12,639 nt of DNA from contig CAYRFV010000162.1 of assembly GCA_964423545.1 (NCBI GenBank), positions 1 through 12,639 on the forward strand, in the 5' to 3' direction. Positions 1 to 6,917 of this stretch are shown here, piece after piece. This DNA is from JALOOE01 sp964423545 (lineage in GTDB: Bacteria > Chloroflexota > Anaerolineae > CG2-30-64-16). A program made the position numbers and the translations under genes. The number at the start of each line of letters is the position of its first letter. The first letter of the stretch is position 1. The notes below the pieces were generated by a model. It did not search any database. It worked only from the letters and a program-made list of their open reading frames with translations, and was not told the origin of the DNA.

Positions 1-709
1 TCCGAACGATATCGAAGAACGGCTTGAAGGCAATGTCCAGCCCCAGATCGGCGCAGCATTGCCAGTAGGACCACTCCAGATCGGTCGTGGTCGTCACCCC
101 GGGCTCGATCGCCTGGCGACTGTAGCACTCGCGGATGATGCGGCGGCCCAGCCGCACGACCTCCTCGAAGGTGGCGATCTCCCCATCGGTCAGCGTCGCC
201 AGCCAGCGCGTGACGAGCGGCTCAGCCGACTGGAGCCGTTCGACGAAGCGAGCAGGCAGATGATCCACCAGTTGCTTGTAGAGATTGTGCGTGAGCCCAC
301 CGCCCGCCCACTGTATGGCGCCGATGTTGATGCCGATCCGCTTCGGATTACGCTCCTCGACGATCTTGACCAGCATCGGCCACTGCTCGCGCTCGAGCTG
401 GCCGCGATAGGGACGGTCATAGAGATCATGGGTGTTGGTACCCGAGATGTTAATGCGCTCTACATCCGCAACACCGCGATCGAAGAAGACCAGAAGCTGT
501 AGGATCGGACACCAGGTGTCCATCGGGATCAGCGTCGTAAACGCCGGATCGGGATTGTCTTCCTGGCATAGCACGATCCACATGTCGAAGCCGGTCTCGC
601 GCATTGCCATTGGCAGGAGGGTGTCGAGCCGTGCGCGTAGATTCCGATTGATGATCTCGGCCCGTTCGCGCAGGGGACGGCTCCGGAGGGCGGTTGCTGG
701 ATAGCTCAT
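1..709 (-). CDS. M24-family metallopeptidase (Xaa-Pro aminopeptidase-like), N-terminal part only
   Basis: The reading frame runs from an ATG at 709 off the left edge, giving about 236 residues. The beginning (MSYPATALRSRPLRERAEII) and the segment GFDMWIVLCQEDNPDP look like the creatinase-type N-terminal domain of M24 peptidases (Xaa-Pro aminopeptidase/creatinase). The stretch LTDGEIATFEEVVRLGRRII, near residues 187-206, resembles the linker helix leading into the catalytic pita-bread domain. The metal-binding Asp/Asp/His/Glu/Glu residues would lie outside the window, so catalytic competence cannot be judged. An AAGGAA ribosome-binding site at 717-722, seven bases upstream, supports the start. 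No signal peptide is visible, so it is probably cytosolic. It lies 58 bases after the ComEC-like gene on the same strand and may share its transcript. The family assignment is by recognition of sequence character, without a search. Confidence 0.72.
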   Translation of the reverse strand, partial: MSYPATALRSRPLRERAEIINRNLRARLDTLLPMAMRETGFDMWIVLCQEDNPDPAFTTLIPMDTWCPILQLLVFFDRGVADVERINISGTNTHDLYDRPYRGQLEREQWPMLVKIVEERNPKRIGINIGAIQWAGGGLTHNLYKQLVDHLPARFVERLQSAEPLVTRWLATLTDGEIATFEEVVRLGRRIIRECYSRQAIEPGVTTTTDLEWSYWQCCADLGLDIAFKPFFDIVR

Positions 710-767
710 TGTTGCATTCCTTGGCGATCGGTTTCGACACGAGATGGCGCTCACTCCATCTCATGCA

Positions 768-1673
768 TCAGGGAGGATCAAGTGCGGAGGATCGGCGGGT
801 TGCCCTGACTGAGAGCTGCCGCCCGTCGCTGACTGCTTCAACCCGCCCGTTCAGGTCGGTGCGGAAAACATCCACGCGCGCGGCCTTCAGCAGCTTCAGG
901 ATGTCGGGCGCTGGATGGCCGTAGTCATTGATGGCGCCGACCTGAATCACGGCTGTGCGCGGCGCGACCGCTGCCAGGAATGGCGCCGAGGTCGAGGCTT
1001 TGCTGCCGTGGTGGCCAACTTTGAGCACGTCAGCCTGCAACGGAAGGCCCGCCCGGATCATGTCCGCCTCGGCTTCACGCTCAGCATCGCCGGTGAGCAG
1101 CAGGCTGGTGGGACCGTAGTCGATCCGCAACACCGCGCTGTTGTTGTTGTCGTCTGCGCCGGTCCCGCTGAGCGGTCTGGCGCCAGGATGCAGCACCGTC
1201 AACATCACCTCGCCCAAGGGGATGCGCTGGCCGCGCTGGGCGATGGCGCGTGGGACGCCGCTCTTCGCCACCCGCTCGCGCCAGGCTGCGGCCAGCGGGG
1301 CAGCGTCCGTTGGAGCCGTATCGAGGATGCGCGCCACCTGGTATCGATCGAGCACCGCCAGCAGTCCGGTGATATGGTCCGCATCCGGATGAGTCAGGAC
1401 GACTAGGTCAAGGCTGCGATCCCAGAACGGCATGACTGCGCCGAGCTCTGTGAGGAGGGCGGTGGGATCCGGGCCGCCGTCGATCAGGACTTGCCGCCCA
1501 TCAGGGGTCTGAACAAATATGGCGTCCCCCTGGCCCACGTCCAGGAAGAAGACGTGCAGCCGTCCATCCGGCACTTCTCGCAGCGCAAGCCAGGCAACAA
1601 CTGCCAGGAATGCCAGCACTCCCAGCAAACGCCAACCGGAGAGCCATCGCCGCAGTGTCGCGAACACAACCAC
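768..1673 (-). CDS. ComEC/Rec2-type metallo-beta-lactamase-fold hydrolase with N-terminal membrane anchor
   Basis: This is a 301-residue protein. Residues about 14-32 form one hydrophobic segment (WRLLGVLAFLAVVAWLAL), probably a membrane anchor or uncleaved signal. A full metallo-beta-lactamase fold follows: FLDVGQGDAI (44-52), the metal-binding THPDADH (94-100), LLTGDAE (192-198), KVGHHGS (218-224) and YGHPAP (251-256). This set is typical of the C-terminal domain of the DNA-uptake protein ComEC/Rec2. The Competence channel domain of full ComEC (many membrane helices) is absent, so this is the stand-alone form, probably facing outward and acting on nucleic acid or another phosphoester; the substrate is unknown. 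The start is a GTG at 1671-1673. GTG two codons downstream is also possible, and neither has a clear ribosome-binding site. It is divergent from the redox fusion gene. Confidence 0.82.
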   Translation of the reverse strand: MVVFATLRRWLSGWRLLGVLAFLAVVAWLALREVPDGRLHVFFLDVGQGDAIFVQTPDGRQVLIDGGPDPTALLTELGAVMPFWDRSLDLVVLTHPDADHITGLLAVLDRYQVARILDTAPTDAAPLAAAWRERVAKSGVPRAIAQRGQRIPLGEVMLTVLHPGARPLSGTGADDNNNSAVLRIDYGPTSLLLTGDAEREAEADMIRAGLPLQADVLKVGHHGSKASTSAPFLAAVAPRTAVIQVGAINDYGHPAPDILKLLKAARVDVFRTDLNGRVEAVSDGRQLSVRATRRSSALDPP

Positions 1674-1773
1674 ACTCGCCCGGACAGAGAGCGTCGACTT
1701 GTAACTGAGGAGCCTGCCCTCGCATCATGCTACACATACCAGTGGACGCAAGTCGCGTAGCACATTTTACCTG

Positions 1774-1782
1774 TGATATAAT
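1774..1782 (+). promoter_or_regulatory. Extended -10 promoter for the Grx-TrxR gene
   Basis: TGA followed by a perfect TATAAT (1777-1782) forms an extended -10 element. No good -35 is seen at the expected distance, as is common for extended -10 promoters. Transcription would start near 1789, giving a leader of about 31 bases with the ribosome-binding site AAGGGGGA at 1805-1812. This placement argues against any protein start before 1789. Confidence 0.7.
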
Positions 1783-1819
1783 GCAGGCAACTGATCGATT
1801 TGTCAAGGGGGACCGACAC

Positions 1820-3007
1820 ATGACCAACAGCCCGTCGATCATTGTCTACGGCACGACTTGGTGCCCCGACTGCCGGCGCTCCAAGCAATTCCTGGCCGAG
1901 AATCGCATTCAATACACATGGGTGGATATCGAGCAGGATCCGGTCGCCATGGCCGAGGTCGAACAGATCAACGACGGCAAACGCATCGTGCCCACCATCG
2001 TTTTCCCAGACGGCAGCGTGTTGTTGGAGCCCAGCAACGAAGAACTGGCGGCCAGGCTGGGTCTGGTCACATCGGCCAAGAACACGTTTTATGACTTGAT
2101 CATCGTCGGCGGTGGGCCGGCCGGCCTGACCGCCGCCATCTATTCCGCCCGCGAGGGGCTGAACACCCTCATTCTGGAGAAGGGCGCTGCCGGGGGACAA
2201 ATCGGTGACACACAGATGCTCGACAACTTCCCCGGCTTCGATGAAGGCATCCCCGGCCTCGAGCTGGCGCGCCGCCTCATCGCCCAGGCGCAGCGCTTTG
2301 GCGTCGAGATCCTGCAATCGTCCGGTGTGACGAGAATCAGCCGCGATGGCCGTTACCTGTGCGTCGGCGCCACCGACGGCAACGAATACGGCGCGCAGGC
2401 AGTGCTGGTCGCCACCGGCTCCCGCTATCGCCGCCTCAACGTGCCCGGCGAAAAAGAGCTGATCGGATCCGCAATCCACTTCTGCGCCGTCTGCGATGGA
2501 CCCTTCTACAAAGGCAAGGATGTCCTGGTAGTGGGGGGTGGCAACAGCGGCTTCCAGGAGGGGTTGTTCCTCAGCCGTTTTGCCAGACACGTCACCATTG
2601 TGGAATTCCTGCCCGAGGTGAAGGCCAGCAAGCTATTGCAGACCAAGGTCGCTGAGCAGCCGGACATGCGCGTCATCACCAACCACGCCATCCAGGGGTT
2701 CCAGGCGCAGCGCGGCAAGCTGTCCGGCGTCGAAGTGCTCGATCGCGCAACCAATGAACTGAAGACGTGGCATCCCGACGGCGTCTTCATCTTCGTGGGC
2801 CTCAGTCCCAACAGCGACTTCCTGCCGCAGGAGATCGAGCGTGATCGTTGGGGCTTCGTCGTCACGACCAACAATCTGGAGACTACCATGCATGGCGTGT
2901 TCGCCGCGGGCGACGTGCGCGCCGGCAGCACCAAACAGGCCGCGGCCGCCGCCGGCGAGGGCGCCACCGCCGCGCTGATGATTCGCGAGTATCTGCATCG
3001 ACAGTAG
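1820..3007 (+). CDS. Glutaredoxin/mycoredoxin-thioredoxin reductase fusion, FAD-dependent
   Basis: This is a 395-residue two-domain redox enzyme. Residues 1-82 are a glutaredoxin/mycoredoxin-like domain with active site WCPDC (Cys15, Cys18) and cis-proline segment RIVPTIVF. Residues 90-395 are a thioredoxin-reductase-like flavoprotein: FAD-binding GGGPAGL (97-103), redox-active CAVC (Cys222, Cys225), a second nucleotide-binding GGGNSG (239-244) and C-terminal FAD motif FAAGDVR (361-367). It should move electrons from a reduced nicotinamide nucleotide through FAD and the CAVC pair to the fused CPDC pair. The usual HRR motif for the NADPH 2'-phosphate is missing; VEFLPEVKAS stands there, so the electron donor is uncertain. 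The start at 1820 is chosen because AAGGGGGA lies seven bases upstream and the promoter lies between it and an earlier in-frame ATG at 1727. The M55 peptidase gene follows after 16 bases. Confidence 0.9.
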   Translation: MTNSPSIIVYGTTWCPDCRRSKQFLAENRIQYTWVDIEQDPVAMAEVEQINDGKRIVPTIVFPDGSVLLEPSNEELAARLGLVTSAKNTFYDLIIVGGGPAGLTAAIYSAREGLNTLILEKGAAGGQIGDTQMLDNFPGFDEGIPGLELARRLIAQAQRFGVEILQSSGVTRISRDGRYLCVGATDGNEYGAQAVLVATGSRYRRLNVPGEKELIGSAIHFCAVCDGPFYKGKDVLVVGGGNSGFQEGLFLSRFARHVTIVEFLPEVKASKLLQTKVAEQPDMRVITNHAIQGFQAQRGKLSGVEVLDRATNELKTWHPDGVFIFVGLSPNSDFLPQEIERDRWGFVVTTNNLETTMHGVFAAGDVRAGSTKQAAAAAGEGATAALMIREYLHRQ

Positions 3008-3023
3008 CGATACAGGGAGAGCC

Positions 3024-3845
3024 ATGAAGATCCTCATTGCAGCCGACATGGAAGGCATCACCGCCGTCGTACATGCCGATCAAACGGATTCGACACATCC
3101 TGAATACCAGCGCTTTCGCCGCCTGATGACCGCCGACGTGAACGCAGCGATCCGCGGCGTATTCGACGGCGGCGCAACCGAAGTGGTCGTCAGCGACGGC
3201 CACGGCGGCGCGCGTAACATCCTGATCGAGGAGCTGGATGGCCGGGCGCGGCTGAACTCCGGCAGTCCATCCCCTTTCTCGATGATGCAAGGGATCGATG
3301 GCGGCGTCCATGGCGTGATCCTCACCGGCTACCACGCTCGGATGGGTGCGCCGAACGCCATCCTCGACCACACCTGGTCATCGGCGCGCGTCGCGGGCGT
3401 CTGGCTGAACGGCGATCCCGTGGGCGAGATTGGACTGAACGCCGCGCTGGCGGGCCATTTCGGCGCGCCTGTTGTCATGATCTCCGGCGACCAGACCGCG
3501 TGCGCCGAAGCAGTGAGCCTCGTCGGGTCGTTGGAGACGGCGGTCGTGAAGCAGGCAACGGGGCGCACCAGCGCCGAAGTCCTGCCGCCGGAAGTGACGC
3601 AGGTCATGATCCACGATGCAGCCGAGCGCGCGGTCAGGCGGCTGCGCGAAGGCAAAGCGCCCAGACCGCTCGACGTCGTGACGCCCGTTATCGTCGCCGT
3701 CGAGTTCATCCGCTCCGAGATGGCCGACGCAGCGTCTCTGCTGCCCGGCGCGCGGCGCAGCGGCAAACGCGTCGAGTTCACTGCCGGCGACATGGCGGCG
3801 GCATATTGCGCATTCCGCACGCTGGTGGGGCTGGCAAGCCTGTGA
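3024..3845 (+). CDS. M55-family D-aminopeptidase (DppA-like)
   Basis: This 273-residue protein resembles the zinc D-aminopeptidase DppA of Bacillus subtilis, a cytosolic decameric enzyme that removes N-terminal D-amino acids, for example from D-Ala-D-Ala peptides of cell-wall turnover. The zinc ligand pattern is present: Asp8 and Glu10 in AADMEG, His60 in SDGHGG, His104 in GYHARMG and Glu135 in GEIG. His116 in ILDHTW matches the family's proposed nucleophile. Full length for the family, no signal peptide. AGGGAG at 3014-3019 sits four bases before the ATG. The 16-base gap after the redox fusion gene implies co-transcription from the promoter at 1774, but no functional link between the two is evident. 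Physiological substrate is inferred from family only. Confidence 0.9.
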   Translation: MKILIAADMEGITAVVHADQTDSTHPEYQRFRRLMTADVNAAIRGVFDGGATEVVVSDGHGGARNILIEELDGRARLNSGSPSPFSMMQGIDGGVHGVILTGYHARMGAPNAILDHTWSSARVAGVWLNGDPVGEIGLNAALAGHFGAPVVMISGDQTACAEAVSLVGSLETAVVKQATGRTSAEVLPPEVTQVMIHDAAERAVRRLREGKAPRPLDVVTPVIVAVEFIRSEMADAASLLPGARRSGKRVEFTAGDMAAAYCAFRTLVGLASL

Positions 3846-3964
3846 TCGGCTCGAAGGCCGGAGTCTGTCGCAAGTGCGGCTGCGCGGTCGCTGGCGTCGT
3901 GCCGGAAGCGAACGGGCCGGGCAAGCCGGACATTCTGATGGCGAAGCGGGTGAGCGCATTGTGA
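3842..3964 (+). CDS. Possible 40-residue Cys-containing small ORF overlapping the M55 stop
   Basis: A GTG at 3842 overlaps the M55 stop codon (GTGA), the arrangement expected for translational coupling, and the frame stays open for 40 codons to TGA at 3962-3964. The product is small and basic, with a Cys-x2-Cys-x-Cys cluster (VCRKCGCAV, Cys9/12/14). I recognise no family. It has no independent ribosome-binding site, and chance open frames of this size are common at this GC content. It may simply be untranslated spacer before the next promoter. Confidence 0.2.
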   Translation: MIGSKAGVCRKCGCAVAGVVPEANGPGKPDILMAKRVSAL

Positions 3965-4008
3965 TATTCGAACTGCCGTTTCACCGTTCGCCTGTTGACT
4001 GGATCGTC

Positions 4009-4017
4009 TGGTAGAAT
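4009..4017 (+). promoter_or_regulatory. Extended -10 promoter at the ThiF-like gene, predicting a leaderless mRNA
   Basis: TGG followed by TAGAAT (4012-4017) is an extended -10 element. A start point seven bases after the hexamer would be 4024, exactly the A of the start codon. There is no Shine-Dalgarno sequence before that ATG, which agrees with a leaderless transcript. A TTGACT at 3995-4000 is only 11 bases away, too close to act as the -35 box. Confidence 0.6.
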
Positions 4018-4023
4018 AGCGCC

Positions 4024-5055
4024 ATGAACGCCGAACTTGCTCGGTATGCCCGTCAGATCATCTTTCCGCCTATCGGTGAAGAAGGCCAGCGCCGCCTCCT
4101 CGATAGCCATGTAACCATCATCGGCGTGGGCGCCACCGGGTCGATCCTGGCCGATCGCTGCGCGCGCGCGGGCGTGGGCCATCTGCGGCTGATCGACCGG
4201 GACTTCGTCGAACTCAATAATCTCCAGCGCCAGCTCGTCTACGACGAGGAGGATGTGGCCGCCGCGCTGCCGAAGGCGGTGGCGATGGCGCGCCATCTGC
4301 GACGCGTCAACAGCGAGATCGCGATTGAGGAGATCGTTGCCGACGCCAACCCCACGAATATCGCGGGCTTCATCGCTGATGCAGACGTCGTCCTGGACGG
4401 GACCGACAACTTCGCCACCCGCTATCTGATCAACGACGCCTGCGTGAAGCTGGGAAAGCCGTGGGTCTATTCCGGAGTGATTGCGTCCTATGGCATGAGC
4501 ATGACCATCCGGCCCGGTGAGACACCCTGTCTGCGCTGCATCATGGGTGAGCTGCCCGCACCCGGCACCGTGCCGACATGCGACACCGCCGGCATCATTG
4601 GCCCCATCGTCAGCCTGTTAGGGTCGATCGCTGTGGCCGAGGCGCTCAAGCTGATCGTGGGCAAGGGCACGCCAAACCACGGCATGATCCACATCGACCT
4701 GTGGGACAACAGCTTCGATAAGTTCGATCTGGGCGGACCACGGCCCGATTGCCCCGCCTGTGGGCGACGCGACTTCGCCTTCTTGAATGCGGAGGCCGGC
4801 GCACGCACGACTGCGCTGTGCGGCCGCGATGCCGTGCAGGTCAGCGTGGCAGGCGCGCCGATGCTCAATCTGTCTGCGCTGGCCGAGCGGTTGCGCGCGG
4901 GTCAGGCCGGCGTCGTCCAGGTCAACGCGTATCTACTGCGCGCACAGATTGAGAACCACGAATTCACGGTCTTTCCCGATGGTCGTGCGATCATCAAGGG
5001 GACGAACGATGAGGCAGTCGCAGCGACGCTGTACGCTCGCTATGTCGGGATGTAA
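4024..5055 (+). CDS. ThiF/MoeB/HesA-family adenylyltransferase (E1-like sulfur-carrier activator)
   Basis: This 343-residue E1-like enzyme would adenylate the C-terminal glycine of a small sulfur carrier (ThiS or MoaD type) for thiamine or molybdopterin synthesis. Visible motifs are RYARQI at the N-terminus, nucleotide-binding GVGATGS (34-40), the acidic Asp59, the arginine-finger segment NNLQRQ (65-70), DGTDN (125-129), a zinc site made of Cys169/Cys172 (CLRC) and Cys243/Cys246 (CPAC), and a candidate catalytic Cys186 in PTCDTAGIIGP. Residues about 260-343 form an extra C-terminal domain (CGRDAVQV, then VFPDGRAIIKGT) of the kind I recall from B. subtilis ThiF-like proteins, which favours ThiF over MoeB. 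No ThiS, MoaD, ThiG or other pathway gene is in the window, so the partner is unknown. The start is fixed by the RYxRQ family beginning; the message appears leaderless. Confidence 0.88.
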   Translation: MNAELARYARQIIFPPIGEEGQRRLLDSHVTIIGVGATGSILADRCARAGVGHLRLIDRDFVELNNLQRQLVYDEEDVAAALPKAVAMARHLRRVNSEIAIEEIVADANPTNIAGFIADADVVLDGTDNFATRYLINDACVKLGKPWVYSGVIASYGMSMTIRPGETPCLRCIMGELPAPGTVPTCDTAGIIGPIVSLLGSIAVAEALKLIVGKGTPNHGMIHIDLWDNSFDKFDLGGPRPDCPACGRRDFAFLNAEAGARTTALCGRDAVQVSVAGAPMLNLSALAERLRAGQAGVVQVNAYLLRAQIENHEFTVFPDGRAIIKGTNDEAVAATLYARYVGM

Positions 5056-5091
5056 GAAGGTCCTTGCCCGCGGCTTCCAACTCGCCTCCTC

Positions 5092-5113
5092 AGCGCTGCG
5101 CGCGCGCAGCGCT
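5092..5113. repeat. Perfect 22-base palindrome between the ThiF-like and GNAT genes
   Basis: The two halves, AGCGCTGCGCG and CGCGCAGCGCT, are exact reverse complements with no central spacer. As RNA it would form a very stable GC hairpin with a few central bases forced into the loop. It is followed by CCCGCCC rather than a T-run, so it is not a standard rho-independent terminator. It sits 36 bases after the ThiF-like stop and 41 bases before the acetyltransferase start. Confidence 0.65.
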
Positions 5114-5154
5114 CCCGCCCTCAGTATCCGGATGCGCGCCTTCGGTCGTCTGCC

Positions 5155-6114
5155 ATGAGCCTCTCCTTCGTGAGCTTTCAGCCCGCCCACCTGCCTGGAC
5201 TGGTGGCTTTTCTCAACCGCGTCCTGGCCGGACACCGCCACTGGGCACCCATCTCTGAGGCGGATTTCGTCGAACGCGTGTTGGAGCAGCCGGCATTCGA
5301 TGCCAAGGGACTGATTCTCGCCGTGGTGGAGGATGTGGTTGTGGGCGGAGTGCATGCCATCAAGCCGCCGGAAGTCCCGGCTTCGCCCCTGGCAGAGCCA
5401 CGCCATCAGATCGCCTGGCTGGCGGTCGCACCGGAGCATACACAACAGCGCATCGGGGATCGATTGCTCTCCGCCGCCGAGAGTCACCTCTACTACTGTC
5501 CGGTTTACTTTGCGGCCCAAACGACCCCTTTCTACGGCATCATCGAAAAGCTTTGGGTGCCGTGGTATGGATCGACCAAACGCATGGGAATCAGCGCCAC
5601 GCATGACAAGGACTTGATCGACTGGTTGAGCCGGCGGCACTATCAGGTGACACACCCCGGCGATGTGAGCCTCGCGGCAGACCTGCACGGCCGCGAACGG
5701 CCCACCGATCCGGGTCTGACCGAGCGTGGCCTGCGCGTCGTTCCGATCAGTGAACGCTCACCCTGGACGGGGGACGAGCCCTACTACCATCTGCGTGGCT
5801 GGGGTCGCAACGGCGGACGGCAGTACCAGGGGCTGGTGGTGGCCGACGGCGATCGAGCCGTCGGCAGCGCTGTCTGGTACCCACTGCCGGATGGGTTGAC
5901 CGCCGCACTGGCCTGGATCGGGCTGGAGCGCCGCTATCGTGGGCTGCGCTTCGGGTCGTACCTCCTCGATCGAGCGCTGGTGGAGATGGCGCACCGTGGC
6001 TACTTGTACGTAGAAACGCACGTCCATATGAAAGACAGCCCGGAGACGTTCGCCATGTGTCGCCATCGCGGCTTTCAGGTCATCGACTATTGGGTCAACC
6101 TGGTCAAGACCTGA
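5155..6114 (+). CDS. Double-GNAT-domain acetyltransferase
   Basis: This 319-residue protein appears to contain two GNAT (Gcn5-related) folds. In the N-terminal half, motif A is IAWLAVAPEHTQQRIGDRLL (86-105), where QQRIG replaces the usual acetyl-CoA loop R/Q-x-x-G-x-G/A. In the C-terminal half it is WIGLERRYRGLRFGSYLL (254-271), followed by FAMCRHRGFQVIDYW, the typical last strand with the 'xFYxxxGF' character. Both loops depart slightly from consensus, so one half may be degenerate and structural. It probably transfers an acetyl group from acetyl-CoA to an amine; the substrate cannot be told. There is no obvious ribosome-binding site before the ATG at 5155. It follows the ThiF-like gene by 99 bases and faces the deoxynucleoside kinase gene convergently, with 55 bases between and no T-run terminator in that gap. 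Confidence 0.8.
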   Translation: MSLSFVSFQPAHLPGLVAFLNRVLAGHRHWAPISEADFVERVLEQPAFDAKGLILAVVEDVVVGGVHAIKPPEVPASPLAEPRHQIAWLAVAPEHTQQRIGDRLLSAAESHLYYCPVYFAAQTTPFYGIIEKLWVPWYGSTKRMGISATHDKDLIDWLSRRHYQVTHPGDVSLAADLHGRERPTDPGLTERGLRVVPISERSPWTGDEPYYHLRGWGRNGGRQYQGLVVADGDRAVGSAVWYPLPDGLTAALAWIGLERRYRGLRFGSYLLDRALVEMAHRGYLYVETHVHMKDSPETFAMCRHRGFQVIDYWVNLVKT

Positions 6115-6169
6115 GCGCTCAAACGACCGCGGCTCGTCGGGCCGTTCGAATAGACCCCCCGCCTCGCGG

Positions 6170-6844
6170 TCAGGCCCGCCTGGCGTCCTCAACCCCGTCC
6201 GCATCGCCCGGGAACACGATCTTCTCCTGCCCGGCCAGCCGGTCCTGGATGCGCCGGGCCACAAGCTCCAAGTGCTGTGTTTGGTGCACGAAATCCAGGT
6301 GGTCCGTCTGCACCGCCAGCACTGGGCACAGGTCAAACGTCTTCAGCCAGTCATCGTAGAAGGTGTCGAGCAGCGCCAGGTAGTCTGCCGCGATGCCGCT
6401 CTCCATGCTCCGTCCCCGCCGCCGGATACGCTGCATGAGCACCGGCACCGGCGCCCGCAGGTATAGCAGCAGGTCGGGCTTGGGCAGCCCACCGACGACC
6501 AGGTCAAATACGGTGCGGTACGACCGATAGTCGCGCTCACTCAAGTTCCCCAGGTGATACAAAGCTCGGGCGAAGATGTGAGCATCCTCGTAGATGCTGC
6601 GGTCCGAAATAGCCGACTCCGGCGCTTGGGCCAGCGATAGATGCTGCTGGGCGCGGTGGCCAAGGAAGAAGACCTGCAGGTGGAACGACCACTGGCGCAT
6701 GTCGGCATAGAACTCCGCCAGATATGGATTGTCAGTCACCGACTCGAAAGCGGTGCGCCATCCCAGCCTGGCGCCGATGCGCTCGGTGATCGAAGTTTTC
6801 CCCGAGCCGATGTTGCCCGCGACAACGACGAAGCGTTTGGTCAT
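6170..6844 (-). CDS. Deoxynucleoside kinase (dNK/dCK/dGK family)
   Basis: This 224-residue cytosolic kinase phosphorylates deoxynucleosides with ATP in nucleotide salvage. It shows the P-loop GNIGSGKT (10-17), the substrate-binding FESVTDNPYL (33-42, Glu34 the probable base), the family's DRS signature (81-83) in DRSIYEDAHIF, and the arginine-rich lid RIRRRGRSMES (139-149). Length is normal for bacterial dAK/dGK-type members. Whether it prefers deoxyadenosine, deoxyguanosine or deoxycytidine cannot be read from the sequence. GGAGA (complement of 6850-6854) lies five bases before the ATG. A strong promoter lies upstream on the minus strand (6880-6908), giving a leader of about 29 bases. The gene is divergent from hisS and stands alone in its transcript as far as the window shows. 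Confidence 0.9.
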   Translation of the reverse strand: MTKRFVVVAGNIGSGKTSITERIGARLGWRTAFESVTDNPYLAEFYADMRQWSFHLQVFFLGHRAQQHLSLAQAPESAISDRSIYEDAHIFARALYHLGNLSERDYRSYRTVFDLVVGGLPKPDLLLYLRAPVPVLMQRIRRRGRSMESGIAADYLALLDTFYDDWLKTFDLCPVLAVQTDHLDFVHQTQHLELVARRIQDRLAGQEKIVFPGDADGVEDARRA

Positions 6845-6879
6845 TATGGTCTCCGATGGAACAGGTGTCGCCGCTGACG

Positions 6880-6908
6880 ATGATACCTGTGACGCCGCGT
6901 TCCGTCAA
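6880..6908 (-). promoter_or_regulatory. Sigma-70-type promoter of the deoxynucleoside kinase gene
   Basis: Read on the minus strand, TTGACG (6908-6903) and TATCAT (6885-6880) are separated by exactly 17 bases; each matches its consensus at five of six positions. The start point would be near 6873, and the message would reach the GGAGA ribosome-binding site and ATG at 6844. A 6-base inverted repeat, ACAGGT (6861-6866) and ACCTGT (6885-6890), brackets the start point and could be an operator, but is short enough to be chance. Confidence 0.65.
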
Positions 6909-6917
6909 CCGGTGGTT

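Noticed and set aside
1727..1819. A 31-residue N-terminal extension of the redox fusion protein from ATG 1727
   Set aside because: The extended -10 promoter at 1774-1782 lies inside it, and the ribosome-binding site sits just before ATG 1820.
1730..2590. A 286-codon minus-strand open frame opposite the redox fusion gene
   Set aside because: It overlaps a gene with conserved active sites and runs across that gene's promoter; it is a shadow.
3995..4000. TTGACT as a -35 box for the ThiF-like gene
   Set aside because: The spacing to TAGAAT is only 11 bases; the extended -10 element explains the promoter better.
6125..6171. Inverted repeat GACCGCG...CGCGGTC as a shared terminator between the convergent acetyltransferase and dNK genes
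   Set aside because: The arms are only seven bases and 33 bases apart, overlap the dNK stop codon, and have no T-run.
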